From the NCBI RefSeq assembly GCF_000613245.1, contig NZ_HG964939.1:1-64000 (forward strand): DNA of 64,000 bases, written 5' to 3'. A program made the position numbers and the translations under genes. The stretch comes from Mycobacterium asiaticum DSM 44297 (GTDB taxonomy: Bacteria > Actinomycetota > Actinomycetes > Mycobacteriales > Mycobacteriaceae). The first letter of the stretch is position 1. Every line of letters begins with the position of its first letter. The notes beneath the pieces are model-generated. The model saw only the letters and a program-made list of their open reading frames with translations. It was not told where the DNA came from and ran no database searches. Positions 1 to 10,029 of the stretch are shown here, one piece after another.

Positions 1-1032
1 GCCCTGCCCGCCGGCGCCGCCGTGGATGTTTCCGCTAACACCTGCTCCGCCCACACCGCCATCGCCGCCGAGTCCTGCCGCACCACCTTGGCCACCCGCG
101 GCGCCGGCGCCGAACATGCCGGTGCCACCGGCGGCGCCACCGGCGCCGCCGTTACCGCCGTTGCCTCCGGTGCCGCCTATGTCGCCTGCGGCCGCGCCAT
201 TCGCTCCGGTGTAGCCAGCGCCACCGGCGCCGCCCACGCCACCGGCCCCGGCGGTGCTGAACATCGCACCGCCGTTGCCGCCCCTACCGCCTACGCCACC
301 TTCACCGCCGTGTATGCCCAGCACTTGGTCGCCGGCGCCACCGGCGCCGCCGGTTCCACCTACGCCGCCGGCCCCGAACATTCCGGCGTTTCCGCCGATA
401 CCGCCCGCACCACCGGTCAGACCCGGGCCAGCGCCGATACCGCCAGCGCCGCCCATGCCGCCGTTACCGAACAGCATCCCGCCGGAACCGCCGTTACCAC
501 CGGTCGCGCCGGCGCCACCGGCCCCACCAATACCGCCGTTACCGAAGAGCCCAGCGGCCCCGCCGTTACCGCCGACCTTGCCCGCTGCGCCCGATCCGCC
601 GGCACCACCGTTGCCCCACAGCAAACCGCCGTCACCGCCGTTAGCTCCGGTCCCCGGAGCCCCGTCGACTCCATTGCCGAACAGCGGACGCTGGAACACC
701 GCCTCCGCGGGGGCGTTGATCAGATCCGCTACCGCTTGCAGCGGCGAGGCGTTGAACGCTTCGGCCGTCGCATAGGCGTTGCCCGCTGATGTCAGGGCCT
801 GGATGAACCGCTGATGGAAGGCCTCCGCCTCCTGGGTCAGCGCCTGGTAGTTCTGCGCGTGCGTACCGAACAGGGCAGCGATGGCGGCCGAAACCTCGTC
901 ACGAGCCGCTGGCACCAGCGTCGCTATCGGGCCGGCCCACGCCCCGTTGGCGGTGCTGATCGACGTGCCCAGAGTCTCCAGGTTCGCCGCCGCAGCAGCG
1001 AGCAAGTCCGGGGCAGCCACCAAATACGACAT
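1..1032 (-). CDS. PE_PGRS family protein (C-terminus beyond window)
   Basis: The frame reads MSYLVAAPDLLAAAAANLET from an ATG at 1032, preceded by an AGGAG ribosome site. Residues 1-92 are a PE domain of the usual length. A linker containing QRPLFGNG follows, then glycine-rich GGxGG repeats run to the window edge without a stop, so at least 344 codons are present and the C-terminus is missing. PE_PGRS proteins are secreted or surface proteins of slow-growing mycobacteria, mostly exported through ESX-5. The position next to the Z-prenyl synthase corresponds to PE_PGRS21 (Rv1087) in M. tuberculosis, but PGRS domains diverge quickly and orthology is inferred from context only. Long open frames on the opposite strand are a side effect of the repeat composition. 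Confidence 0.93.
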   Translation of the reverse strand, partial: MSYLVAAPDLLAAAAANLETLGTSISTANGAWAGPIATLVPAARDEVSAAIAALFGTHAQNYQALTQEAEAFHQRFIQALTSAGNAYATAEAFNASPLQAVADLINAPAEAVFQRPLFGNGVDGAPGTGANGGDGGLLWGNGGAGGSGAAGKVGGNGGAAGLFGNGGIGGAGGAGATGGNGGSGGMLFGNGGMGGAGGIGAGPGLTGGAGGIGGNAGMFGAGGVGGTGGAGGAGDQVLGIHGGEGGVGGRGGNGGAMFSTAGAGGVGGAGGAGYTGANGAAAGDIGGTGGNGGNGGAGGAAGGTGMFGAGAAGGQGGAAGLGGDGGVGGAGVSGNIHGGAGGQG

Positions 1033-1542
1033 CGCTGAAACTCCTGTGGTTCATGGCCGATGGGGGTCACTCGATTGGGGAATGTACATGCCGCTCGGAA
1101 AGAACCGCCAGATCTGAGAACAGAAATTTCTTAATTTTTCTGGGAGCCCGTCGGGGCGCCTAGTTGTTGAGACGCCAGACGAAGTTTGCCAGTTCGTGAC
1201 TGGCACAAAGGAATACGAAAAAAGGTCAGACTAGCGCTGTTGACATTTATACAATAGTGCTCGTGTTTTTTGTATCCGTCTGTTCCCCAACGGAATTAGC
1301 ATCCATACGCTTAGGTATGGAGCGCTTGCTCCCTACTGACACATTGTCAGTAGGATAGGAGTTTTCTTTGAGTTAAGTCGGCTAACTAAGGTCAGATTAC
1401 GAAGAAGGAACGGCAGCTCCAAGTTTGCTGTCTACCATCACGGCCAGACCAAAGACGCAAGTTTTGTCATAGTGGAAGTGACACTTCTCGGTCGGAGTGT
1501 CACGGCGATCGTGTCGCGACGGCGCCAGGCTTTGGGGGCCCG
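1033..1542. other. Gene-free intergenic region with AT-rich stretch and a perfect palindrome
   Basis: No convincing gene lies in these 510 bases. The region sits upstream of the PE_PGRS gene and downstream of the prenyl synthase, both on the minus strand, so it should hold the PE_PGRS promoter. It is clearly more AT-rich than its surroundings. The only structured element is the dyad at 1332-1354, listed separately. Confidence 0.6.
1332..1354. promoter_or_regulatory. Perfect 10-bp inverted repeat, operator-like
   Basis: CCTACTGACA is followed after CAT by its exact reverse complement TGTCAGTAGG. There is no adjacent T-run, which argues against an intrinsic terminator. The size and symmetry resemble TetR- or GntR-type operators. 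It lies about 300 bp upstream of the PE_PGRS start. The binding protein is unknown. Confidence 0.5.
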
Positions 1543-2331
1543 CTATCGCCCGTATCGGCGATTGCGCATGCTGTAGTCGCGCAGCGCCCGGAGGAAGTCG
1601 ACGCGGCGGAACGCGGGCCAGTGCGCCTCGGTGAACCACATCTCCGAATAAGCGCTTTGCCAGAGCAGAAACCCGGACAGCCGCTGCTCCCCCGACGTCC
1701 GGATCACCAGGTCCGGATCGGGCTGACCGGATGTGTAGAGGTTCTCGGAAATCCCCTCCACGGTCACGGCTTCGATGAGTTCCTCGGCCGTCGCGCCGTC
1801 GGCGAGATGCTTGCCCAACAGCGCCCGCACCGCACCGACGATCTCCTGCCGCCCGCCATAGCCCACCGCGACGTTGACGTGGAAGGTGGCGTTGGCCGGC
1901 GTCGAGTCGACCGCGCCCCGCAACCGGCGGGCGGGTTCCTCGCCCAGCAAAGCCAGATCTCCAACCGTTCGGACGCTCCACTGGTTGGCCGGTGCGCAGA
2001 TCTCTTCGACCACATCCGTGATGATCTCGATCAATGCGGACAACTCGTCTGGGTCGCGTTGCAGGTTTTCGGTGGACAACAGATAGACGGTCGTCATCTC
2101 GATGCCGGCTTCCTGGCACCAGCGCAGCATCTCGGCGATCTTGACCGCGCCCATCCGGTAGCCGACACTCACGTCCTCATATCCGAGGCTGCGCGCCCAG
2201 CGCCGGTTACCGTCGCACAGGACCGCAATGTGGCGTGGCAGTTCGGATCGGGAGGCGGCCAATCCCTGCCGGAGACGCAGCTCGTAAAGCCGGTACAACG
2301 GCTCTTTGAGCCGCGGCGGGATGATCTCCAC
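1543..2331 (-). CDS. Short-chain (C15) Z-isoprenyl diphosphate synthase, Rv1086-like
   Basis: This is a cis-prenyltransferase that condenses isopentenyl diphosphate with an allylic diphosphate. In M. tuberculosis the Rv1086 enzyme makes Z,E-farnesyl diphosphate, the precursor for decaprenyl phosphate, the lipid carrier of cell-wall synthesis. The catalytic aspartate is in CDGNRRW (D40), and the C-terminal signature RTSGEQRLSGFLLWQSAYSE is intact. A GTG at 2331 gives 262 residues, the length I recall for Rv1086, and has an AGGG site upstream. The neighbouring haemolysin III and DUF255 genes support Rv1086 rather than the long-chain paralogue Rv2361c. Confidence 0.93.
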   Translation of the reverse strand: MEIIPPRLKEPLYRLYELRLRQGLAASRSELPRHIAVLCDGNRRWARSLGYEDVSVGYRMGAVKIAEMLRWCQEAGIEMTTVYLLSTENLQRDPDELSALIEIITDVVEEICAPANQWSVRTVGDLALLGEEPARRLRGAVDSTPANATFHVNVAVGYGGRQEIVGAVRALLGKHLADGATAEELIEAVTVEGISENLYTSGQPDPDLVIRTSGEQRLSGFLLWQSAYSEMWFTEAHWPAFRRVDFLRALRDYSMRNRRYGR

Positions 2332-2478
2332 GAGGATCAACCCTACTGTGACCGAGACCGATTACCCGGCCGGATTCTGGGCAATCTCACGTCACGTCGC
2401 TCAGCCCACTTTCAGACAATCCCGCTAACCTAAATTCAGACAAGCCACCGGTATTCACAAGATGGGGCCAAGACACAG

Positions 2479-3231
2479 ATGAGCAGCCAGACCAGCACGC
2501 TCACCAGCACAGAACCCGAATCGCATGGCACTTCGCCCGGCGAGACGGCGCAGCACGCCGCCCACCAGATCGTCGAGGGCGTCAGCAAGGTCCTGAACAA
2601 GCCCCGCTTCCGCGGCTGGATTCACGTCTATTCCGCGGCCGCCGCGGTCTTCGCGGGCGCGTCCCTGGTCGCGGTGTCCTGGGCGGTGGATTCCACTAAG
2701 GCCGGACTGGCGACGATGCTTTACACGTTCGCCACCATCATCATGTTCTCGGTCAGCGCCACCTACCACCGGGTCAACTGGAAATCCGAGACGGCCCGCA
2801 AGTGGATGAAGCGTGCGGACCACTCGATGATCTTCATCTTCATCGCGGGCAGCTACACCCCGTTCGCCCTGCTGGCCCTGCCAGGCCACGACGGGCACGT
2901 GGTGCTCGCGATCGTATGGGGCGGGGCGCTGGCCGGGGTGACGCTGAAAATGCTCTGGCCGGCGGCGCCGCGCTGGGTCGGCGTACCGCTGTACATCCTG
3001 CTCGGCTGGGTCGCGGTGTGGTACATAGGCCCGATCCTGCACAACGCCGGCGTGACGGCGCTGGTGCTGCTGATTGTCGGCGGGGCGCTGTACAGCATCG
3101 GCGGCGTTCTGTACGGGCTGCGCTGGCCCGACCCGTGGCCCAGGACGTTCGGCTTCCACGAGTTCTTTCACGCGTGCACGGCGATAGCGGCGATCTGCCA
3201 CTACATCGCCATGTGGTTCGTGGTCTTTTAA
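2479..3231 (+). CDS. Haemolysin III family (PAQR-like) integral membrane protein
   Basis: The protein has 250 residues with a polar N-terminal tail of about 45 residues and then seven predicted membrane segments. Family signatures are visible: SATYHR after the second segment, a DHSMIFIFIAGSYTP block, and a C-terminal FHEFFHACT motif, whose histidines match the metal-binding residues of the PAQR/haemolysin III superfamily. It corresponds to Rv1085c. The name comes from a Bacillus cereus protein; the physiological role in mycobacteria is not established. It is divergent from the prenyl synthase gene and ends directly against the next minus-strand gene. Confidence 0.92.
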   Translation: MSSQTSTLTSTEPESHGTSPGETAQHAAHQIVEGVSKVLNKPRFRGWIHVYSAAAAVFAGASLVAVSWAVDSTKAGLATMLYTFATIIMFSVSATYHRVNWKSETARKWMKRADHSMIFIFIAGSYTPFALLALPGHDGHVVLAIVWGGALAGVTLKMLWPAAPRWVGVPLYILLGWVAVWYIGPILHNAGVTALVLLIVGGALYSIGGVLYGLRWPDPWPRTFGFHEFFHACTAIAAICHYIAMWFVVF

Positions 3232-3615
3232 CTACAGCTGCGTCACGTCCGCGGCGGACCAGTAGGCCTTCATCGCGGTGACCTTGCCGCGGTCGTCGAA
3301 CGCCATCGTCTCGATCGGCTCGATGCGCATTTTGCTGTCGCCGGTGCCGATGGTCAGCCGGAAGTGAAAAGCCGCCTCGTTGCCCGAGACCCGCAGCGTC
3401 ACCAGCTCGCATTGGCGTTCCAAGCCGGTCACTGCCGCATAAAAGCCGCGGATGGCCTGGACACCGATGTGCACCTCGCCGCCCACCGGGTCTTCCAGCG
3501 TGGCGTCATCGGCGTAGAAGGCCGCGAGATCGTCGGCGCTGCCGTCGACAACCGTCGCGATGTAGCGGTGAACCGTGTCGGTGATCGTCTGCACCCGGTC
3601 GGCGGCGTTCGGCAT
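3232..3615 (-). CDS. Ketosteroid isomerase-like (SnoaL/NTF2 fold) protein
   Basis: This 127-residue protein aligns by eye with bacterial delta5-3-ketosteroid isomerases, which move a steroid double bond. It has the conserved tyrosine (VHRY, Y18), the catalytic base aspartate in LEDPVG (D42), and the NEAAFHF strand. The position equivalent to the second oxyanion-hole acid is glutamate (E102, in EPIE) rather than the usual aspartate. The ATG at 3615 has codons in phase to a stop abutting the haemolysin III stop. I do not recall this gene between Rv1085c and Rv1084 in M. tuberculosis, so it may be an insertion or a loss there. Steroid activity is inferred; other NTF2-fold hydrolases are possible. 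Confidence 0.82.
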   Translation of the reverse strand: MPNAADRVQTITDTVHRYIATVVDGSADDLAAFYADDATLEDPVGGEVHIGVQAIRGFYAAVTGLERQCELVTLRVSGNEAAFHFRLTIGTGDSKMRIEPIETMAFDDRGKVTAMKAYWSAADVTQL

Positions 3616-3628
3616 GAAACGCACGCTA

Positions 3629-5624
<1,996 letters not shown>

Positions 5625-5638
<14 letters not shown>

Positions 5639-5924
5639 GCGTCGACCCAGGTGGTCGGGTTGATCCGTTGCCGCCCGGGATTTCGCGATCGATGCCGTCC
5701 AGCGCGTCGGTCCCGTCGTCGGCGGCCTGGTCCGGTTCGGGGTGCTGACGGTCGAACGATTCGGGAACCTTCTTCAGTTGCTTGTTCATCGACCGCACCA
5801 GGAAGAACGTTGCCACGATCAGCAACACCACCACGACCAGCCCGATGGGACTCGCCTTCCCGAAGTCCGGGCCGTTGTTCTTGGGCGGGCCCTCAGCAAT
5901 CACGGTGATCAGAAAGCTATTCAC
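5625..5924 (-). CDS. Small single-pass membrane protein, Rv1083-like
   Basis: A 99-residue protein with one membrane helix at about residues 27-45 (GLVVVVLLIVATFFLV), followed by an acidic hydrophilic tail. The start is GTG at 5924, overlapping the stop of mca in a GTGA arrangement. Its 3' end overlaps the DUF255 gene by 14 bp. The tight mca-this-DUF255 arrangement indicates one operon. Function is unknown. Confidence 0.85.
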
Positions 5925-6790
5925 CCTTGCTCGATCCCTTCGAACAAATCCTTCTCAGGCGGGGTGGCCGGAACGCGCGAGCGGGCCAGCTCGAATTCCT
6001 CGGTTGGCCATAGCCGCTCCTGCCACGAGATCGGGGCGGCGAAGAACTCGGCGTTCGGGTCGATCTGGGTGGCGTGGGCGAGCAGCGCATCGTCACGCTG
6101 GCCGAAATACGCCGAACACTCGACTCGGGTTGTCACCCGCTTCTCGAAATGGTCGTGTTCGGGGAGCCAGTGCTTGAGCCACTTGTCGAACGGGCCTTCC
6201 TGCCCGTGCTTGGCGAACTCGTCCTGCAGCAGTTGCATCCGGGCACGCAGGAAACCGTGCACGTAGTACAGCTTCAACACGTTCCAGGGCTCGCCCGCAT
6301 CCGGGAACCGGTAGTAGTCACCGGCCGCCTCGTAAGCCGCGACGGACACCTCGTGGCAGCGAATGTGGTCCGGGTGTGGGTAGCCGCCGTTCTCGTCGTA
6401 GGTGATCATCACGTGCGGCCGGAAGTCCCGCACCACGCGCACCAGAGCCTCGGTGCAGCGCTCCAGCGGCTCGAGGGCGAAGCAGCCTTCGGGTAACGGC
6501 GGCGGCGGGTCGCCCTTGGGTAGTCCGGAGTCGACGAAGCCCAGCCAGGTGTGCTCCACGCCGAGGATCTCTGCCGCCTTGGCCATCTCGTCGCGGCGGA
6601 TCTCGTGGATGTGTCCGCGCACGTCAGGCAGGTCCATCGCGGGGTTGAGGATCTCGCCGCGCTCCCCGCCGGTCAGGGTCACCACCATGACGCGGTGGCC
6701 CTCGTCGGCGTACTTGGCCAGCGTCGCGGCACCCTTGCTGGACTCGTCGTCGGGGTGGGCATGCACCGCCATCAATCGCAGTTTGCTCAC
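5921..6790 (-). CDS. mca: Mycothiol S-conjugate amidase
   Basis: Mca cleaves the amide bond of mycothiol S-conjugates, releasing the mercapturate of a toxin for export and recycling the glucosaminyl-inositol. It is a zinc-dependent cytoplasmic enzyme of the MshB/LmbE family. The metal motif HAHPDDE lies at residues 10-16, with a second histidine cluster in GGYPHPDHIRCHE. The GTG start at 6790 follows an AGGGAG ribosome site and gives 289 residues, close to 288 for Rv1082. The upstream part of the open frame has no family similarity. The gene leads an operon with the next two minus-strand genes. Confidence 0.95.
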   Translation of the reverse strand: MSKLRLMAVHAHPDDESSKGAATLAKYADEGHRVMVVTLTGGERGEILNPAMDLPDVRGHIHEIRRDEMAKAAEILGVEHTWLGFVDSGLPKGDPPPPLPEGCFALEPLERCTEALVRVVRDFRPHVMITYDENGGYPHPDHIRCHEVSVAAYEAAGDYYRFPDAGEPWNVLKLYYVHGFLRARMQLLQDEFAKHGQEGPFDKWLKHWLPEHDHFEKRVTTRVECSAYFGQRDDALLAHATQIDPNAEFFAAPISWQERLWPTEEFELARSRVPATPPEKDLFEGIEQG

Positions 6791-6880
6791 GTTCTCCCTC
6801 GTCCGTCCGTTGGCCGCCCACCGACCCTGTGACTGTTCCCTATAATTCCAGTTCTCCAATACCCCACAAATCCCGAGGGC

Positions 6881-7315
6881 ATGACAGAAGATTCGATCTC
6901 GCGTCCAGAAGCGCGGTACGGCCGCACCGGCCTGTCCCGCAGAGACCGCCGCCGCATCGCCCTCGGACTGACCGCGGTGGTGCTCGTCGCGGGCATCGGC
7001 ATCGCGATTGTGGGTTACCAGCGAATCGGCACCAGCCCGGTGTCCGGCACGCTGGCCGGCTATCAACTGATCGACGACGAGACCGCATCGGTAACGATCA
7101 GCGTCACCCGAAAGGACCCGTCTCGACCGGTGGACTGCATCGTTCGGGTGCGCGCCAAGGACGGCAGCGAAACGGGTCGTCGTGAGGTGCTGGTCCCCCC
7201 GGCCGACCAGGGCACGGTGCAGGTGACGACAACCGTGAAATCCACCAAGCCGCCGGTGGTGGCTGACGTATACGGCTGTGGCACAGACGTGCCCGGATAT
7301 CTGCGGCCGTCCTGA
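6881..7315 (+). CDS. DUF4307 single-pass membrane protein, Rv1081c-like
   Basis: This 144-residue protein has a basic N-terminus (RRDRRRIA), one membrane segment at about residues 27-45 and an extracytoplasmic beta-rich domain with two cysteines (DCIVRV and YGCGTD) that could form a disulfide. It fits the DUF4307 family, present next to mca in many actinobacteria. It is divergent from mca, with 90 bp between the starts. No function is established. Confidence 0.85.
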   Translation: MTEDSISRPEARYGRTGLSRRDRRRIALGLTAVVLVAGIGIAIVGYQRIGTSPVSGTLAGYQLIDDETASVTISVTRKDPSRPVDCIVRVRAKDGSETGRREVLVPPADQGTVQVTTTVKSTKPPVVADVYGCGTDVPGYLRPS

Positions 7316-7374
7316 CCGCGAACTGCGGATATGTCAGTCATTAACTGTTTGCGCGGTGGTAACATAGATGAATG

Positions 7375-7395
7375 CACGGTCCTGCGGGGACCGTG
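7375..7395. promoter_or_regulatory. Hairpin in the greA leader region
   Basis: An exact inverted repeat, CACGGTCC and GGACCGTG with a 5-base loop, lies about 130 bases upstream of greA. A TAACAT hexamer at 7360-7365 could be a -10 element for a transcript that begins near the hairpin, giving a long structured leader. It could equally terminate the upstream DUF4307 transcript, though no T-run follows. Confidence 0.35.
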
Positions 7396-7525
7396 TATTG
7401 CTGCATTAATGGCCCGTGGGAAGAACGGAGTGGCAGCAGCCGGGTTGGGGACCCGCAACTACGCCCGTTAACGGGATCCGATACTTGCGCGAACACGCGG
7501 AACGACACACAAGGAGCGCCACGAG

Positions 7526-8020
7526 ATGACGGACACTCAGGTGACCTGGTTGACCCAGGAGTCACATGACCGACTCAAGGCCGAACTCGACCAGCTGATC
7601 GCGAATCGTCCGGTGATTGCCGCCGAAATCAACGACCGCCGCGAAGAAGGCGACCTGCGTGAGAACGGCGGCTACCACGCCGCCCGCGAAGAGCAGGGTC
7701 AGCAGGAGGCCCGCATCCGCCAGCTGCAGGACCTGCTGAACAACGCGAAGGTGGGCGAGGCGCCCAAGCAGTCCGGCGTGGCGCTGCCCGGTTCGGTGGT
7801 GAAGGTCTACTACAACGGCGACAAGTCGGACAGCGAGACCTTCCTGATCGCCACCCGCCAGGAAGGCGTGAACGACGGCAAGCTCGAGGTCTACTCGCCC
7901 AACTCGCCGCTGGGCGGCGCGCTGATCGACGCCAAGGTCGGCGAGACTCGCAGCTACAAAGTGCCCAGCGGCAACACCGTCGAGGTCACCCTGGTCAGCG
8001 CGGAGCCGTACCACTCCTGA
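7526..8020 (+). CDS. greA: Transcription elongation factor GreA
   Basis: GreA rescues backtracked RNA polymerase by stimulating cleavage of the extruded transcript end. The protein has 164 residues: an N-terminal antiparallel coiled coil (about 10-80) with the acidic tip region around DRREEGDLRENGGYHAAREE, and a C-terminal FKBP-like domain ending with the SPLGGALIDAKVGE block. An AAGGAG ribosome site precedes the ATG. It corresponds to Rv1080c. A strong hairpin terminator follows. Confidence 0.97.
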   Translation: MTDTQVTWLTQESHDRLKAELDQLIANRPVIAAEINDRREEGDLRENGGYHAAREEQGQQEARIRQLQDLLNNAKVGEAPKQSGVALPGSVVKVYYNGDKSDSETFLIATRQEGVNDGKLEVYSPNSPLGGALIDAKVGETRSYKVPSGNTVEVTLVSAEPYHS

Positions 8021-8044
8021 GCGGGTTTCCCGCGAGCAGTAGTT

Positions 8045-8078
8045 AAAGCCCCCGCACGCACGGCGTGTCGGGGGCTTT
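8045..8078. terminator. Bidirectional terminator between greA and metB
   Basis: AAAGCCCCCG followed by CACGC pairs with GCGTG and CGGGGGCTTT, with one bulged T and a short loop. Pairing extends outward: CCGCGAGCAG at about 8030 matches CTGCTCGCGG at about 8088, giving a hairpin of nearly 70 bases. It sits between convergent greA and metB and can serve both. Confidence 0.85.
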
Positions 8079-8099
8079 GACGTCTGCTGCTCGCGGAGG

Positions 8100-9254
8100 T
8101 TAGGCGAGCGCCTGCTCGAGGTCGGCGAGTAGGTCGGCGACGTCCTCGATGCCGACGGACAGCCTGACCAGGTCGTCGGGTACCTCAAGCTGTGAGCCGG
8201 CCGTCGAGGCGTGGGTCATCGCGCTGGGATGTTCGATGAGCGACTCCACTCCACCCAGGGACTCGGCCAGGATAAAGATCTCGGTCTTGGCGCACAGCTT
8301 CTCGGCTGCCGCTCGGCCGCCGCGCATCCGCACCGAAACCATGCCACCGAACCCGCTCATCTGCCGGGCGGCCACCTGGTGGCCGGGGTGCCCGGGCAAA
8401 CCGGGATACAGCACGGCGCTCACCGACGACTGTTCGGACAGGTACCGGGCGACGGCGGCCGCGTTTTCACTGTGCCGCTGCATCCTCAGCACCAGTGTCT
8501 TCAGCCCCCGGATGGTCAGATAGGCGTCGAACGGTCCGGGCACCGCCCCCGCCCCGTTTTGCAGGAAAGCGAACGCTTGATCCAGTTCTTCGTCGTTCGT
8601 GACGAGGGCGCCGCCGACGACGTCGGAGTGCCCGCCGATGTACTTGGTGGTCGAGTGCAGCACGATGTCGGCGCCGAGGCTGAGCGGCTGCTGCAGCGCA
8701 GGCGAAGCAAACGTGTTGTCCACCAACACTTTTGCGGCACTGTCCGCACCCAGCTGGGCGATGCCGGCGATGTCGGCGATGGACAGCAGTGGGTTGGTGG
8801 GCGTCTCCACCCAGATCAACCGGGTGCGCGGTGTGATCGCCGTGCGCACCGCGTCCAGATCCGACAGCGCCACCGGCGTGTACTCCACGCCCCACTGGGA
8901 GAAAACCTTGTCGATCAGACGGAACGTGCCACCATAGGCGTCGTCGGGGATCACCACGTGGTCGCCCGGCCGCAAGACGGAGCGCAGCACACAGTCGGTG
9001 GCCGCCATGCCGGAACTGAAGGCGCGCCCGAAGGCGCCCTCCTCCATTGCCGCCAGCGACGCCTCCAGCGCCGAGCGGGTCGGGTTGCCGGTACGCGCGT
9101 ATTCGAACCCGCCGCGCAAGCCGCCGACCCCGTCCTGGGCGAAGGTGCTGCTGGCGTAGATCGGGGTGTTCACCACCCCCGTGGCCGGGTCTGGACGGTA
9201 GCCCGCGTGGATAGCTCTGGTGGCCAGTCCGGTGCGGGTGAAGTCTTCAGTCAT
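8100..9254 (-). CDS. metB: Cystathionine gamma-synthase
   Basis: A PLP-dependent transsulfuration enzyme that joins an activated homoserine with cysteine to give cystathionine; in actinobacteria the fold also has gamma-lyase activity. The protein has 384 residues. The PLP-binding lysine is in STTKYIGGHSD, the substrate and cofactor loops include SGMAATDCV and TPTNPLL, and the C-terminal SLGGVESLIEHP block is typical of the Cys/Met metabolism family. It corresponds to Rv1079 and lies in the same orientation as pra and cbs, so cystathionine-forming enzymes are grouped here. Confidence 0.95.
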   Translation of the reverse strand: MTEDFTRTGLATRAIHAGYRPDPATGVVNTPIYASSTFAQDGVGGLRGGFEYARTGNPTRSALEASLAAMEEGAFGRAFSSGMAATDCVLRSVLRPGDHVVIPDDAYGGTFRLIDKVFSQWGVEYTPVALSDLDAVRTAITPRTRLIWVETPTNPLLSIADIAGIAQLGADSAAKVLVDNTFASPALQQPLSLGADIVLHSTTKYIGGHSDVVGGALVTNDEELDQAFAFLQNGAGAVPGPFDAYLTIRGLKTLVLRMQRHSENAAAVARYLSEQSSVSAVLYPGLPGHPGHQVAARQMSGFGGMVSVRMRGGRAAAEKLCAKTEIFILAESLGGVESLIEHPSAMTHASTAGSQLEVPDDLVRLSVGIEDVADLLADLEQALA

Positions 9255-9287
9255 CGACGGTCAGCCTAGTCGGATGGCCCCTTCCCG

Positions 9288-9953
9288 TCAGAGCGGCAAG
9301 CAGACCGTCGTCATGATCTTGTCGGCCAGCGTCTGGCGCTTCTTGTCCCACAACGGGAACAGGAAGCCCACGTAGCAGATGATTGCGTCGACGAAGTGCG
9401 CGATCTGGCGCACCAACGACATGCCGAAGCCCAGCGGCTGCCCGCTGACCTCGCTGACCACCTTGAACTTCATGATCGACTTGCCGATGCTCGACCCGGT
9501 CGTGCCCTGCTTGTAGCCGTAGTTCCAGACCACATAGGCCAGGATCACCAGCGATGCCAGCCCTTGAGCCAGGAACCCGATGACGGAGTCCTGGGTGTAG
9601 CAGTACTGAGCAACGTCGTACTGATTGATGCTGGTCGTGCACGACTCCTGTTGGGTCACCATGGCGATCACCCACGCGATGCCGTAAACGACGACCACCG
9701 GCGCGTAATCGATGAGGAACGCCAGCACGCGGGTCAGCCACGGCGTGTAAGACTCGGTGGGCAATTCCTTGATCGCCGGTCCCGGCGGTGGTGGCGCGTA
9801 TCCGCCGGCCGACGGGGGCGGCGGCGGGTAGCCCCCTTCCGGCGGCGGAGGAGGAGGCGGACTCGAGCCGCCCGCCGACGGAGGGAATCCACCGGACGAG
9901 CCTGGCGGCGGAGGCGGGGGCGGGTACGACCCGCCGGGCGGCTGATCGGTCAT
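9288..9953 (-). CDS. pra: Proline-rich antigen homologue, RDD-domain membrane protein
   Basis: The first 80 or so of 221 residues are proline/glycine-rich with PPPPP runs, consistent with the 36-kDa proline-rich antigen of mycobacteria. A C-terminal RDD domain with about three membrane segments follows; it starts at TPWLTRVLAFLIDYAPVV and includes the family GSSIGKSIMKFKVV block. The gene lies between metB and cbs, as in M. tuberculosis (Rv1078). Membrane location is clear; the biochemical role is unknown. The coding repeats at the proline-rich end make length variation likely between strains. Confidence 0.92.
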   Translation of the reverse strand: MTDQPPGGSYPPPPPPPGSSGGFPPSAGGSSPPPPPPPEGGYPPPPPSAGGYAPPPPGPAIKELPTESYTPWLTRVLAFLIDYAPVVVVYGIAWVIAMVTQQESCTTSINQYDVAQYCYTQDSVIGFLAQGLASLVILAYVVWNYGYKQGTTGSSIGKSIMKFKVVSEVSGQPLGFGMSLVRQIAHFVDAIICYVGFLFPLWDKKRQTLADKIMTTVCLPL

Positions 9954-10029
9954 GGGGCAACCTTCCAGAACGGACTAGCTGAACTAAGGCGCATACAGTA
10001 CCCGAGCACCGAGACGCAGGTCACAGCGA

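Noticed and set aside
22..789. Long plus-strand frames opposite the PE_PGRS gene
   Set aside because: They are the antisense of GGxGG-coding repeats (alanine/threonine- or proline-rich noise) and the minus-strand frame has a clear PE domain and ribosome site.
1239..1268. TTGACA at 1240 as a plus-strand promoter
   Set aside because: No matching -10 hexamer at 16-18 bases and no plus-strand gene follows within reach.
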